NCBI GenBank assembly: GCA_039819545.1 | Contig: JBCBRS010000009.1 | Location: forward strand, 1 to 64,000 | Reading direction: 5' to 3' | Length of the DNA: 64,000 nt | From: CALLPQ01 sp039819545 | GTDB taxonomy: Bacteria; Pseudomonadota; Alphaproteobacteria; Caulobacterales; Parvularculaceae | Part shown: one piece after another, positions 53,801 to 61,671 of the stretch | Position numbering within the stretch: the first letter of the stretch is position 1 | Layout: each line of letters starts with the position of its first letter | Notes under the pieces: model-generated | What the model was told of the DNA's origin: nothing | What the model saw: only the letters and a program-made list of their open reading frames with translations | Database searches by the model: none | Made by a program: the position numbers and the translations under genes

Positions 53801-54198
53801 CTGGCGATGGCGAAGCGCTGGTCACTTCAGCCACGACGCTGGGGGACGCCGTCGATGCTTGGGAAAAAACCGTTGTTTCGCCGCAGCGTGAGTTTTTTCA
53901 GGATGTCTTGAACTATCCCGACATGCTCGATTCTGACCTCCTCGCGCTCTACGGTACGGTAGACGGTGCCGCACAAGGGGTCACGGGCGGCATGAAAGCC
54001 CGCATGGGAGACCTGCGGAACGCGTTCAAGGCTGCCATGGCGTCCCGGGACGAGGTGATTGACGGACCGTTGGCAGAATTCAATGCGGTCTTCTCGCAAA
54101 GAACAGCACCCGGCATTGCCCTGCCGCCATTGCAGATGAGTGCGTCAGATGATGGGAAGCCAGCGGCGTCTGCGCCATCGTTGGATGATGAAATGTAG
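50836..54198 (+). CDS. Secreted BNR/sortilin-like repeat protein
   Basis: 1120 residues. The start at 50836 has GGAAGG upstream and gives a signal peptide (about 1-38). The body holds about ten S-x-D-x-G-x-x-W type BNR repeats (for example SVDGGKNWRH, STDGGENWSR, SRDRGQTWAE, TTDYGKTWSR) forming one or two beta-propellers of the VPS10/sortilin-like glycosyl hydrolase group, then a beta-sandwich and a helical C-terminal part (about 950-1090). It is widespread in bacteria with large secreted proteomes; enzymatic activity is unproven. Ends in a region with a GC-rich repeat. Confidence 0.85.
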   Translation: MSPQIMSRKTSFLSLRRLLLCGVGIGGALLAGSALPADGTAQPQNAADTQTGSTAEAGMSAKDAQPRADAKRDANENAKSKDRDYLDGLVYRNIGPWRGGRANAIAGSAAAPFTFYLGTTGGVFKTTNAGVSWAPVSDEDFNTAPIGALAVAPSNPNIVVAGTGESAFRGVASSQGDGVYRSVDGGASWQHVGLKETRQIGEIVIHPTNPDIIWVAAQGDSWAPNSERGVYKSVDGGKNWRHTLTGENENSGAVDLRIDPTNPLILYAAMWDHEREPWQMRSGGPGSGIWKSTDGGENWSRLTDDLPETMGKIGIAPSGAKPGLVFAVIEAGDKKGGVYKSTDYGDSWTQVNKSRKVQARSWYYMHIFADPKDADTVYVMNADFHKSTDGGKSFTSVPDRHTDHHDVWINPENPNIIANANDGGGNISLDGAASWSEQHNQPTAQFYRVITDNQVPYRLYAGQQDNSTVSIPVRGADGAIGRDDYYAVGGGESAHVALDPDNPRYIYAGSYLGYITEYDTKTRTTRYIAAYPELEFGVAPSERKYRWNWNAPIVVSAHDPKVIYHGGNHVMVSRDRGQTWAEYSPDLTRDEEDKQGPGGLPITNEVSENYNTILYLADSPHNAGVLWAGTDDGRLQVTRDDGKSWADVTPAGVSDGMFNAIEVSPHNAGTAYVAFTRYKMGDQNPYIYQTTDYGKTWSRLDSGLPDDAFVRVVREDVKKPGLLFAGTEKGVFYSSDAGANWASLRLEMPSVPITDLRVKARDLVVATQGRGFWILDDIAPLREMTSEIMQANAHLFTPQTARRFETGGGNGGEGANPPPGAVLYYALAEEPDLEDVTLTLEILDAEEKVIRTLTSDSEKGVEGGGSGVKYALPSQKGLNRVLWDMRSGPVKDVPGLWSTRGGEAKIVPGYRVGPGKYSVRLKDGDKVAGTVPLTVTWDPRLTVAPAKITEQQAMVSDLYGMIDELYRSVVALRVAKEQADLRKKIAEEAGDGEALVTSATTLGDAVDAWEKTVVSPQREFFQDVLNYPDMLDSDLLALYGTVDGAAQGVTGGMKARMGDLRNAFKAAMASRDEVIDGPLAEFNAVFSQRTAPGIALPPLQMSASDDGKPAASAPSLDDEM

Positions 54199-54224
54199 GC
54201 GAAATCCCCGGTCTCGGGCTTAAC

Positions 54225-54355
54225 ACCGGGAATCCGAACTTACTCTTGCGCCATGCTCCGTATCCCCGGGCGCAGACCCGGGGTCGCCTAATTGGGGTAC
54301 GGAAGGTGTCGTAACAGGCCCCGGGTCGGTGCTGCGCTTGGCCAGGAGTACAAAA
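54225..54355. repeat. GC-rich hairpin repeat between two converging genes
   Basis: 54258-54301 is closely similar to the 22371-22415 repeat, with the same CCCCGGG/CCCGGGG stem, and 54320-54350 matches the 22440-22467 part. It is therefore a single divergent copy of the 117-base unit, between the BNR protein and the hydrolase gene. Confidence 0.75.
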
Positions 54356-54362
54356 ACCTCCC

Positions 54363-55334
54363 TTAACCACACGCCTTCATGAAGTCGACCATGCTGGTTC
54401 GGGCATCGTGGGCGATGGGGATATCGAGGATATCAAACGCATGGATACCGCCGGGATAGATGCGCAGGTCCGCGCTATTACCGGCGCTAACCCATCTGGC
54501 CGCCATCATCAGTGTGTCATCGATGAGCGGGTCGAGCGTTCCCACAGTAAAAAGCGCCGGGGGCAGATCGTGTAGGGGCGCATAAAGCGGTGAGATATCG
54601 GGCGCGCGTTTTTCAATTTCGGAAAACTGTGCTGCGGGGAGCAGGTTTTCCATAAACCATTCGATAATCGGGGTGCTGAGCACCAAGTTGCGATCACCCC
54701 ATTGCCGCGCACTGGGGCTCATGGCCATATCATAAACGCCGTAAACGAGATTGGCACCGCAAAAGCCGGTAAAGCCATGGCGGTCACGCATACGCAGGAG
54801 GCTGACAAGCGCCAGATGCGCACCGGCGCTTTCACCGCCGATGAGGAGCCGGGTGGTACCAAATTCTGCTGCGGCGTTCTCGGCAAGCCAGAGTGTAGCG
54901 GTCTCGCAATCATCGGGTCCAGCGGGCCATACATTTTCAGGCGCAAGACGATACTCAACGCTCACCACTGCCATTTTCAGCGCCGTAGCAAGGTCCGCCA
55001 GCGTCTGATCCTGATTATCCGCCGCGCCGATCGTGTGGCCGCCGCCATGGATATGGAGATAAACGCCGGTGACGGTTTCTGGGGTAAAAATACGTACCCG
55101 GACGGAAGTGTTATTGGCGCTGACCTCGCGCCATTGCGCAATTGGCGCTTCGGGCTCCCGGCCCAGCAAGCCTTCGCCTTCGCGGCGGGCTGCGCGAATA
55201 GCCGGTGCGCCAACCTCCCAAATGGGCGGCATGGTCTTGAAGAAAGCCTCAAGTTTATCGTTGGCGGCTTTTGTTTCCGGCGCGATGGCTTGTGGGTCAA
55301 AAACCGCTGGATCAATGGTAATGGGTAGGGGCAT
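54363..55334 (-). CDS. Alpha/beta hydrolase, hormone-sensitive lipase family
   Basis: 323 residues from the ATG at 55334; the upstream open frame runs through a non-coding palindrome and is not supported. Oxyanion motif HGGG (96-99), nucleophile S169 in GESAG, probable acid Asp in TLDPL and His in GGIHAF near the end. Hydrolyses short-chain esters; the substrate is unknown. Confidence 0.9.
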   Translation of the reverse strand: MPLPITIDPAVFDPQAIAPETKAANDKLEAFFKTMPPIWEVGAPAIRAARREGEGLLGREPEAPIAQWREVSANNTSVRVRIFTPETVTGVYLHIHGGGHTIGAADNQDQTLADLATALKMAVVSVEYRLAPENVWPAGPDDCETATLWLAENAAAEFGTTRLLIGGESAGAHLALVSLLRMRDRHGFTGFCGANLVYGVYDMAMSPSARQWGDRNLVLSTPIIEWFMENLLPAAQFSEIEKRAPDISPLYAPLHDLPPALFTVGTLDPLIDDTLMMAARWVSAGNSADLRIYPGGIHAFDILDIPIAHDARTSMVDFMKACG

Positions 55335-55467
55335 GGGGTCGCTCGTGTCTCGCTCTTGCCCCACACCATGGAGCCTTAAAGGGTACGCTGCAACGTAACC
55401 GCGCAGTGAGGATACCCTTAGAGCCCAACCGAAAAATCTAGGTATGCCGTCTGCAAACGCTATCTTC

Positions 55468-55514
55468 TGCGCTTCCGGTGCTCGCGTACTGCATGTACGC
55501 TGCGCTCCGGTTCT
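55468..55514. repeat. Palindrome flanked by direct repeats
   Basis: GCGTAC-TGCAT-GTACGC (55484-55500) is flanked by near-identical TGCGCTTCCGGTGCT (55468) and TGCGCTCCGGTTCT (55501). The arrangement suggests a folded RNA or a protein site. Function unknown. Confidence 0.4.
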
Positions 55515-55577
55515 CAAAAACAGCCGTTTCAACAGACAAAACCGATTTTTCGTTTAGCCTCTTACAAGCAATCAAGA

Positions 55578-55838
55578 TTAGTCGTGGCGGGCGGCAATTT
55601 TTAGATCAAGGCTGGCGCGCGCCACGGCGTTGCCCACCCCTTTATCGGTGTCGGCTCCGTGCTCGCCATCTCGGTTATCAACGCTCGTCTTGCGCAGCCG
55701 TCGAAAGACGTTTTCTGCCTTGGCGCGCCGCGCTCGTTCAGTCTTAGCTAATTTCAAAAATAGATCGCTGGTGGTGGGCCGGCGAGCCTCGCTCGCGCGG
55801 CCCCGCAGTGTATTCGGCGCTGAAGTCTGTGTGCCCAC
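55578..55838 (-). CDS. Possible small basic protein, weak
   Basis: 86 residues from a GTG, rich in Arg, Lys and Ala and probably helical. No family recognised. The only support is a CtrA-type box 87 bases upstream of the start. It may well be non-coding. Confidence 0.22.
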   Translation of the reverse strand: MGTQTSAPNTLRGRASEARRPTTSDLFLKLAKTERARRAKAENVFRRLRKTSVDNRDGEHGADTDKGVGNAVARASLDLKIAARHD

Positions 55839-55924
55839 AATTGCCCTGCCAGAGTGACGAAGCCGAAATGCATTTCACGGTTTGCTAACCATATTTCGAC
55901 ATTAATGAGGGTGATTCGAAAGGG

Positions 55925-55940
55925 TTAACCAAACCTTAAC
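55925..55940. promoter_or_regulatory. CtrA-type box
   Basis: TTAACCAAACCTTAAC fits the full CtrA consensus TTAA-N7-TTAAC. The nearest downstream frame is the weak one on the minus strand starting at 55838. On the plus strand no gene starts before 58650. Confidence 0.5.
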
Positions 55941-56012
55941 GGGGCAAGGTGAAAGGCCCGGGCGCGGGGGGACCGCCAAGGTTTCCGCTACGGCGTGCAT
56001 TTGCGCAACACC

Positions 56013-56411
56013 TCACTGGATCGGCGCGGTTGGTAGGTAGAAACGCATAAGCAAGAGCGCAATACCACCCTCGATCAGGAAGACTGGGATCATGCAGAGG
56101 AAGCCGCCTGCGGCAAATTTTATCCGAAAGCCATCAAGCGAAGGTAACAAACCACTCAACAAGACACCAAGATAAAGAAAAAAGGTTATGCCCGCGGCCA
56201 TCATTGTCCCGACCACTGAAATTTTGAACTGACACCAGACATCATTGCCACCCGCAGTGCCAAATAGAATAAGCGCAAAGACAACGCAAACAAAAGTACA
56301 GAGAATAAACGAATAAGCACCAGCCAAATACGGGTTCCTTATGCCCTTCGTCGGGCCAAGCCCATCGAGCGCCTTGCGAAACGGTTTCTCCCGTACCCAT
56401 AGCGGCAGCAT
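56013..56411 (-). CDS. Small membrane protein, unknown function
   Basis: 132 residues with three hydrophobic helices (about 31-52, 66-90 and 98-124). It starts 4 bases after the PHA synthase stop, so the two are probably co-transcribed. No domain recognised. Confidence 0.6.
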   Translation of the reverse strand: MLPLWVREKPFRKALDGLGPTKGIRNPYLAGAYSFILCTFVCVVFALILFGTAGGNDVWCQFKISVVGTMMAAGITFFLYLGVLLSGLLPSLDGFRIKFAAGGFLCMIPVFLIEGGIALLLMRFYLPTAPIQ

Positions 56412-56415
56412 CCGC

Positions 56416-58551
56416 TTACGCCTTTACTTTCACGTACCGGCCGGGCGCGTCTTCAATCGCGCGGAGCGCGCCGTCACCCGGCTGGCGCGCCTTCACCGTG
56501 CCGGGGCTGATTTCCTTCAGCCAACGCATCCAATGGGGCCACCACGAGCCGGGGTGTTTCTCCGCCCCCGCCAGCCAGTCGGTCACCGTATCCGGCAGGG
56601 CGGTATTGGTGGAATGGTGATATTTCTTTTTGTCCGGATGGTTGACGACGCCGGCGATATGCCCCGACCCGGCGAGCATATATTGAACCCCATCGCCGCC
56701 AAAAAGCCGAGCCGAGTTATAAATCGACCGGTAGGGCGCGATATGATCGGTTTCCCCAGCCTGCATAAAGATTGGTATAGAAACTTTACCAAGATCAAGC
56801 GGTACGCCGTCCATAACCATCTGGCCACTGGCAAGTTTGTTGTGCTGGTAAAACTCTCTCAAATAGAAAAGATGCACATCCTTGGGCATGCGCGTGGCAT
56901 CGGAATTCCAGAAGAGAAGGTCAAACTTCGCCGGATCCTTACCTTTGAGATAGTTATCAATCACAAACGACCAGATCAGATCATTGGACCGCAGCATATT
57001 GAAGGTCGTGGCCATGGCGCGGCCTTCCAGAACACCGCCAGCCGCGTCCATCTGTTTGGCGATGGCATCTAGCTGTGCATCATCAACAAAAAGCTGCAGA
57101 TCGCCTGCTTCCGTAAAGTCTGTTTGCGCGGTGAAGAAGGTGGCGGACTTGATCCGCTCGTCACCGACGCCCGCCATATAGGCAAGCCCCGTGGCCAGCA
57201 TGGTGCCACCAATGCAATAGCCGATGGCATCCACATCAGGTTCCCCGGTGGCATCCGATACCGCCTCCAGCGCTGAAAAAAGTCCACTTCGAATATAATC
57301 AAAGAACGTCTTTTCACGAAGTTCCGGCCCCGGATTGACCCAGGAGACAATAAAGACGGTCCGGCCCTGATCGACCATCCATTTGATAAAGGAGTTCGTC
57401 GGCTGCAAATCAAGGATATAAAACTTGTTGATCCATGGCGGAAAAATCAGAAGGGGGCGTTTGCCGACTGTTTTGGTTGTAGGTGTATACTGAATAAGCT
57501 GCATCAGCTCATTTTCGAACACAACCTTGCCAGGCGTTGTGGCGACGTTCTTGCCAAGTTCGAAATAGTCCGTGTCGGCCTGTTTGATCGAGAGTTTGCC
57601 TTCGCCGCGATCAATATCTTCCAGCAGGTTCTTAAACCCTTTAAGGAGGTTCTCGCCTTTACTTTCCAGCGTGGCGTCGACAACTTCCGGGTTCAGCATG
57701 GCAAAGTTTGACGGCGACAAGGCGTCAGTAAATTGCTGGGTATAAAAAATCGCCTTTTTATGCTCATGGTCGTCGAGACCCTCAAGGTCTTCCACGGTAT
57801 CGACAAGCCAGTTGGCGGCGATGAGATAGGACTGTTTGACAAAGTCGAGCATGGGATTTTCCTCCCATGCTTTGTGACGAAAGCGTTTGTCACCGGGCGT
57901 CGGCGCGGCGGCGGGTCTGATCTCCTCGCCCGCCATTTTACGGGGCATATTGGCCATCAATTTGGCGTAGTCGCCCCAAAGTTTGAATTGACGCTGCATC
58001 ACGGTGCCGGGGTCCTGGGATAGGCCCTTCATCAATTCCGAAAACGCTTCGGAGACATTGAGCGGGTCGGCAGACATTTCACCGGTAAGCGTTTTGAAGT
58101 CAGGATTTTGCGTGACGAAATCCTTCCAGACCTCCTGACTGCGCCCGGTAATATCGGTGAGATATTCCGACAACGCATCAAAATCGCCATAGATGCTTTC
58201 GCTATCAGGCTCGGGCTGCTTGGTCTTTGCCTCTGACTGATCCGTTTTGGAGGCTTGGTCTTGGTTTTGAGCAGGCTTCGCAGATGCGTGTTGTTGCGTC
58301 GAGTGTTTTGGACCCGGGCTTTTTGGACTTGGGCGTTTTGGGACGGCCTTCTTTTTAACGGCATTCTTTGCACTTGCTTTTTGGGTCGGCGCTTTGTTGG
58401 CCGGTGCTTTGTTACCTCGTGCCTTTTTTGTCGTTGCTTTCTTGCTAGTAGCCTTTTTTGCTGGTGCGCGTTTGCGGGTCGCTCCTTTTCGCGGCGTCTG
58501 GCGCGGCTCGCTGTCTTGATCCTGCGTTTCGGGCATTCCGGTTTCTGCCAT
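56416..58551 (-). CDS. phaC: Class I polyhydroxyalkanoate synthase with Lys/Ala-rich N-terminal tail
   Basis: Polymerises hydroxyacyl-CoA into storage polyester at granule surfaces. 711 residues. Catalytic C446 (GYCIGGT), D602 (ETDHIAPY) and H631 (SGHIAGVVN) are in place. The synthase part starts about residue 118. Before it lie about 75 residues (20-95) made largely of KKA, KAP and PKSP-like repeats, resembling histone H1-like and PhaF-type DNA-binding tails. Such a tail on the synthase itself is unusual and could tie granules to the nucleoid. No phaA, phaB or phaR is adjacent. Confidence 0.94.
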   Translation of the reverse strand: MAETGMPETQDQDSEPRQTPRKGATRKRAPAKKATSKKATTKKARGNKAPANKAPTQKASAKNAVKKKAVPKRPSPKSPGPKHSTQQHASAKPAQNQDQASKTDQSEAKTKQPEPDSESIYGDFDALSEYLTDITGRSQEVWKDFVTQNPDFKTLTGEMSADPLNVSEAFSELMKGLSQDPGTVMQRQFKLWGDYAKLMANMPRKMAGEEIRPAAAPTPGDKRFRHKAWEENPMLDFVKQSYLIAANWLVDTVEDLEGLDDHEHKKAIFYTQQFTDALSPSNFAMLNPEVVDATLESKGENLLKGFKNLLEDIDRGEGKLSIKQADTDYFELGKNVATTPGKVVFENELMQLIQYTPTTKTVGKRPLLIFPPWINKFYILDLQPTNSFIKWMVDQGRTVFIVSWVNPGPELREKTFFDYIRSGLFSALEAVSDATGEPDVDAIGYCIGGTMLATGLAYMAGVGDERIKSATFFTAQTDFTEAGDLQLFVDDAQLDAIAKQMDAAGGVLEGRAMATTFNMLRSNDLIWSFVIDNYLKGKDPAKFDLLFWNSDATRMPKDVHLFYLREFYQHNKLASGQMVMDGVPLDLGKVSIPIFMQAGETDHIAPYRSIYNSARLFGGDGVQYMLAGSGHIAGVVNHPDKKKYHHSTNTALPDTVTDWLAGAEKHPGSWWPHWMRWLKEISPGTVKARQPGDGALRAIEDAPGRYVKVKA

Positions 58552-58649
58552 CGGGGTTGATCCCTTATTATGCGTGAGGGGCGTTTGCGCTAGCCTTGAA
58601 GTAAGCTATGTCATGGATTCAGTTAGTCGTCACGTATTGAGCCAGCCGT

Positions 58650-59216
58650 ATGACCTTATTGTCTTCCTTGAGCCCGATTTTCACCCCAAGAAAAGCGGTG
58701 ATGGTGGTAGGATGTTTATGGGCTTCGTTTGCCCTGTCGGCTTGTGAAACGGCAAAGCGTCTCGCCCCGCCGGGCATTTACAAATACGAAGAGCGCGCCA
58801 ACGGTATTCCCGTTAATGCCGCGATTGAGGCGCGGATTGATGACCGGAGCCGAACCCAGAAAACCGACCCGGACCAGCGGCCAAGTTTTCCCAAACTGTC
58901 CGAGGCCCCGTCAACGGTGCCAACGGGGCTCGACGCAGACACACGCCAGCACCTTAAAAGCACGCTGACCGCCGCCCGTGTGGAAACACAAACAGCGCTG
59001 AGCGATGCCCGCTCGGCCGTTTCGGCTGAGTTTAATCTTGATGAAAACGGTTTGCCGCTTGATGAGGGCGCCGATGACGCGCGTCTGAAAGAACGCGTAC
59101 GGACTCTGAAAGAAGGCATCGCCCGTGACCAGGCCGATGTGGCAACCGAAAGTGAAGACGCTCTACCCGAGCCGCTACCCACGCCCGAAGCGCCCAAGCC
59201 GGTTGAGCCGTTTTAG
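58650..59216 (+). CDS. Lipoprotein, unknown function
   Basis: 188 residues. Signal peptide with lipobox LSAC (C32), then a polar, Pro-rich and acidic chain with helical stretches (about 95-165) and a Pro-rich end. No known domain. Divergent from phaC and converging with the phosphatase gene. Confidence 0.7.
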   Translation: MTLLSSLSPIFTPRKAVMVVGCLWASFALSACETAKRLAPPGIYKYEERANGIPVNAAIEARIDDRSRTQKTDPDQRPSFPKLSEAPSTVPTGLDADTRQHLKSTLTAARVETQTALSDARSAVSAEFNLDENGLPLDEGADDARLKERVRTLKEGIARDQADVATESEDALPEPLPTPEAPKPVEPF

Positions 59217-59249
59217 GCCGTATGTCCGGGTTAATCTCGAGCCACGAAA

Positions 59250-60077
59250 TCAACCAATCTTGATCCGCAAATACGTGCGATCATCAAAAGAACATTGACC
59301 GGGGCGCAAGCCCTTTGAGCAAATGTGTTCGTGAATGCACATCGGATCACGCACCAATAGGCTGGCGAGCCTGGCTTCAGTGTCTGCAAGCGTATCGCAA
59401 ACAACCGGATACCCGTCAGAAGCCATAACCAGCGCGCCCGACACCCCCGACACCGTAGACAGGTCATGTTTCTCAATGAATTGGTCTGGTACCGGCATGC
59501 CGTTGATCACCCCGAAGCCTAAAGGATGGTCCGTACGGTGGGCAAAATCGAGGAGTGGTGCGAAAAAGGGCGTAAAAAGCTCTGCATACGCATCGCTGGC
59601 CATGATCTCCTCATCTGACTGCCCGCGAAGGCGCATGGCCTCCACCATCACGGCGCGTTGCCGCGCGCCAATGGCCTCCACTTCCAGGTCGTTGGTGAAG
59701 GTTTGTCCGCTATGGCGAAACTGGCAATCGCCCACCCGCCAGAGCTGACGGCTTGGGCCATGGTAGAAAACGAGATGAAAGCCGCCAGTATAGCGAAATT
59801 CCGTCAAGCCAGCGGCAGTCTTGGTGTCGGCTAGAATGGCTGAAACCTGGTCAATGGTTTGGCGGGCGGTAGCGCCGGGCCCAAGGGCTTCGAGATATTC
59901 CACAACGGCGTTCAGCGCAGCGGTGATCATCGTTGTATCCGTGTGATGAGGCCCGATGGCGCCGTCGATCACACCGGCCCCGTGAGGGCCTATTACAAAA
60001 CGATCCTCGGTATACGCATTGTCTGCGCGCTTAGCGTGGGTAAAGCGCTCCAGGATTTGGAATTTTGGGTCAACCAT
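59250..60077 (-). CDS. PP2C-like (PPM) protein phosphatase homologue
   Basis: 275 residues with the metal-binding pattern of PPM phosphatases: TEDRF (D25), VIDGA (D38-G39), VGDCQFR (about 117-123), LVMASDGYP (about 218-226) and FDDRTYLRI at the end (about 264-272). No membrane part. The start overlaps the DctM stop by 8 bases, so it is the last gene of the TRAP transporter operon. Direct substrate unknown; a signalling link to transport is only an inference. Confidence 0.78.
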   Translation of the reverse strand: MVDPKFQILERFTHAKRADNAYTEDRFVIGPHGAGVIDGAIGPHHTDTTMITAALNAVVEYLEALGPGATARQTIDQVSAILADTKTAAGLTEFRYTGGFHLVFYHGPSRQLWRVGDCQFRHSGQTFTNDLEVEAIGARQRAVMVEAMRLRGQSDEEIMASDAYAELFTPFFAPLLDFAHRTDHPLGFGVINGMPVPDQFIEKHDLSTVSGVSGALVMASDGYPVVCDTLADTEARLASLLVRDPMCIHEHICSKGLRPGQCSFDDRTYLRIKIG

Positions 60078-61671
60078 AAATCTGATCCGGTAGCCAGGTC
60101 GCCAATTGTGGAAAGATAAAGAGCATCACAAGGGCAAAAATCTGTATGGCAATGAATGGTACAGCGCCTTTATAAATCTGCAGGGTCGTGATCTCTGGCG
60201 GCGCAACACCGCGCAGATAAAATAGCGCAAACCCAAAAGGCGGTGTGAGAAAAGAAGTTTGCAGGTTTACCGCCATCAAGACGCCGAGCCAGACCGGGTC
60301 GAGCCCCATGCCGAGCAGCACAGGGGCAACGAGCGGCACAACCACCAGCGTGATCTCAATAAAGTCGAGAAAAAAGCCAAGAACAAACATCACCAGCATC
60401 ACCGCTGCGATGGCGCCGATGAGCCCGCCCGGTGTTGCCTCCAGCGCATGGCGCACGGTTTCATCACCGCCCAACCCGCGAAAAACGAGCGAAAAGAGTG
60501 CCGCCCCAATCAGGATGGTGAAAACCATGGTTGTGACCCGGGTTGTCTGATCCGCAATCTTGCCCAACAGCTGTTTTGACCAAAGTGCTTTCAAGGCAGC
60601 GGCGATGCCAAGAAAAGTAAGGCCGCATAAGCCGAAGGCGATAGCAATAAGCCCGGTGGTCAGCGCCGAAACGGTTTCGCGCCCAAGACGCAAATCGGCA
60701 TTTTGACTGAGGAAAAATAGCATTGCGATGGCCACACCGCCCACCAGAACAAAAAGCCGGATGGGACCGGTACTGAGCTTTGACCCCGCAATGATCAAAG
60801 CGCCGATGGCACCGACGCTAGCGGCCTCGGTTGGGGTTGCTGCGCCGCTAAGGATAGAGCCAAGCACGGCAATGATCAGGATCAGGGGCGCGGGCAAGGT
60901 GCGCGCTGCATCGCGCCAGACCTGCGCGCGCGAGCCAAGTTCGGCCGCCGGAATTGCCGGTGCCTTATGCCCCTGAAACACCGCCACGAAAATCTGATAG
61001 GCAATATAAAGACCCACCAGCATCAGCCCGGGCAGCAGCGCCCCGGCAAAAAGATCACCCGCCGAAACGGTTTCGGGCGCAAAGTTTCCGGCGGCCAATT
61101 GCGATTTTTGATAGGCGTTGGAAATCGCATCGCCCAAGAGGATCAAAACGATGGAAGGCGGAATAATCTGGCCCAGGGTGCCAGCCGCCGCGATAGACCC
61201 CGTGGCAAAGGCAGGATCATAACCGCGCCGTAACATGGTCGGTAGACTGAGCAACCCCATGGTCACCACGGTTGCGCCCACAATGCCCGTGGACGCGGCC
61301 AGGAGCGCCCCCACGATTGTCACTGAAATGCCAAGACCGCCACGCAGCCCGCCAAAAAGCTTTGCCATAGCATCAAGCAAGTCCTCCGCGATGCGAGATT
61401 TCTCGAGGATCACCCCCATCAAGATAAAGAGCGGTACCGCAATCAGTGTTGTGTTGGTAACCGCGCCAAATATTCTTTGCGGGAACGGTTTGAGAAAACT
61501 CACATCAAACACGTTAAAGGCCATACCGATAACGGCGAAGAGAAGAGCGGTACCTGCAAGACTGAACGCCGCCGGAAAACCGAGTAGGAGGAGGGCGCAC
61601 AACACCAGGACCATCACAATATCGAGGTAAGGCACCACGACACACGGGCAAATGGCAAGGGCCTCCATCAT
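60070..61671 (-). CDS. dctM: TRAP transporter large permease DctM
   Basis: 533 residues with more than 12 membrane helices; family sequence includes LFILMGVILEKSRIAEDLLDAM (about 81-102) and GATVVTMGLLSLPTMLRRGYDP (about 132-153). An extra, less hydrophobic region with several additional helices lies in the middle (about 270-395), making it longer than the usual 430 residues. Start overlaps the DctQ stop in an ATGA. Works with DctP and DctQ in sodium-driven uptake. Confidence 0.92.
   Translation of the reverse strand: MMEALAICPCVVVPYLDIVMVLVLCALLLLGFPAAFSLAGTALLFAVIGMAFNVFDVSFLKPFPQRIFGAVTNTTLIAVPLFILMGVILEKSRIAEDLLDAMAKLFGGLRGGLGISVTIVGALLAASTGIVGATVVTMGLLSLPTMLRRGYDPAFATGSIAAAGTLGQIIPPSIVLILLGDAISNAYQKSQLAAGNFAPETVSAGDLFAGALLPGLMLVGLYIAYQIFVAVFQGHKAPAIPAAELGSRAQVWRDAARTLPAPLILIIAVLGSILSGAATPTEAASVGAIGALIIAGSKLSTGPIRLFVLVGGVAIAMLFFLSQNADLRLGRETVSALTTGLIAIAFGLCGLTFLGIAAALKALWSKQLLGKIADQTTRVTTMVFTILIGAALFSLVFRGLGGDETVRHALEATPGGLIGAIAAVMLVMFVLGFFLDFIEITLVVVPLVAPVLLGMGLDPVWLGVLMAVNLQTSFLTPPFGFALFYLRGVAPPEITTLQIYKGAVPFIAIQIFALVMLFIFPQLATWLPDQIYG

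Larger units (their letters stand above)
55335..56012. other. Gap with palindrome, possible small gene and CtrA-type box
   Basis: 678 bases without a firm gene. It holds the palindromic element at 55468-55514, a weak small frame at 55578-55838 and a perfect TTAA-N7-TTAAC sequence at 55925-55940. Nothing else stands out. Confidence 0.5.

Noticed and set aside
55335..55532. Longer hydrolase start
   Set aside because: It would read through the palindrome at 55484-55500; the family N-terminus fits the ATG at 55334.
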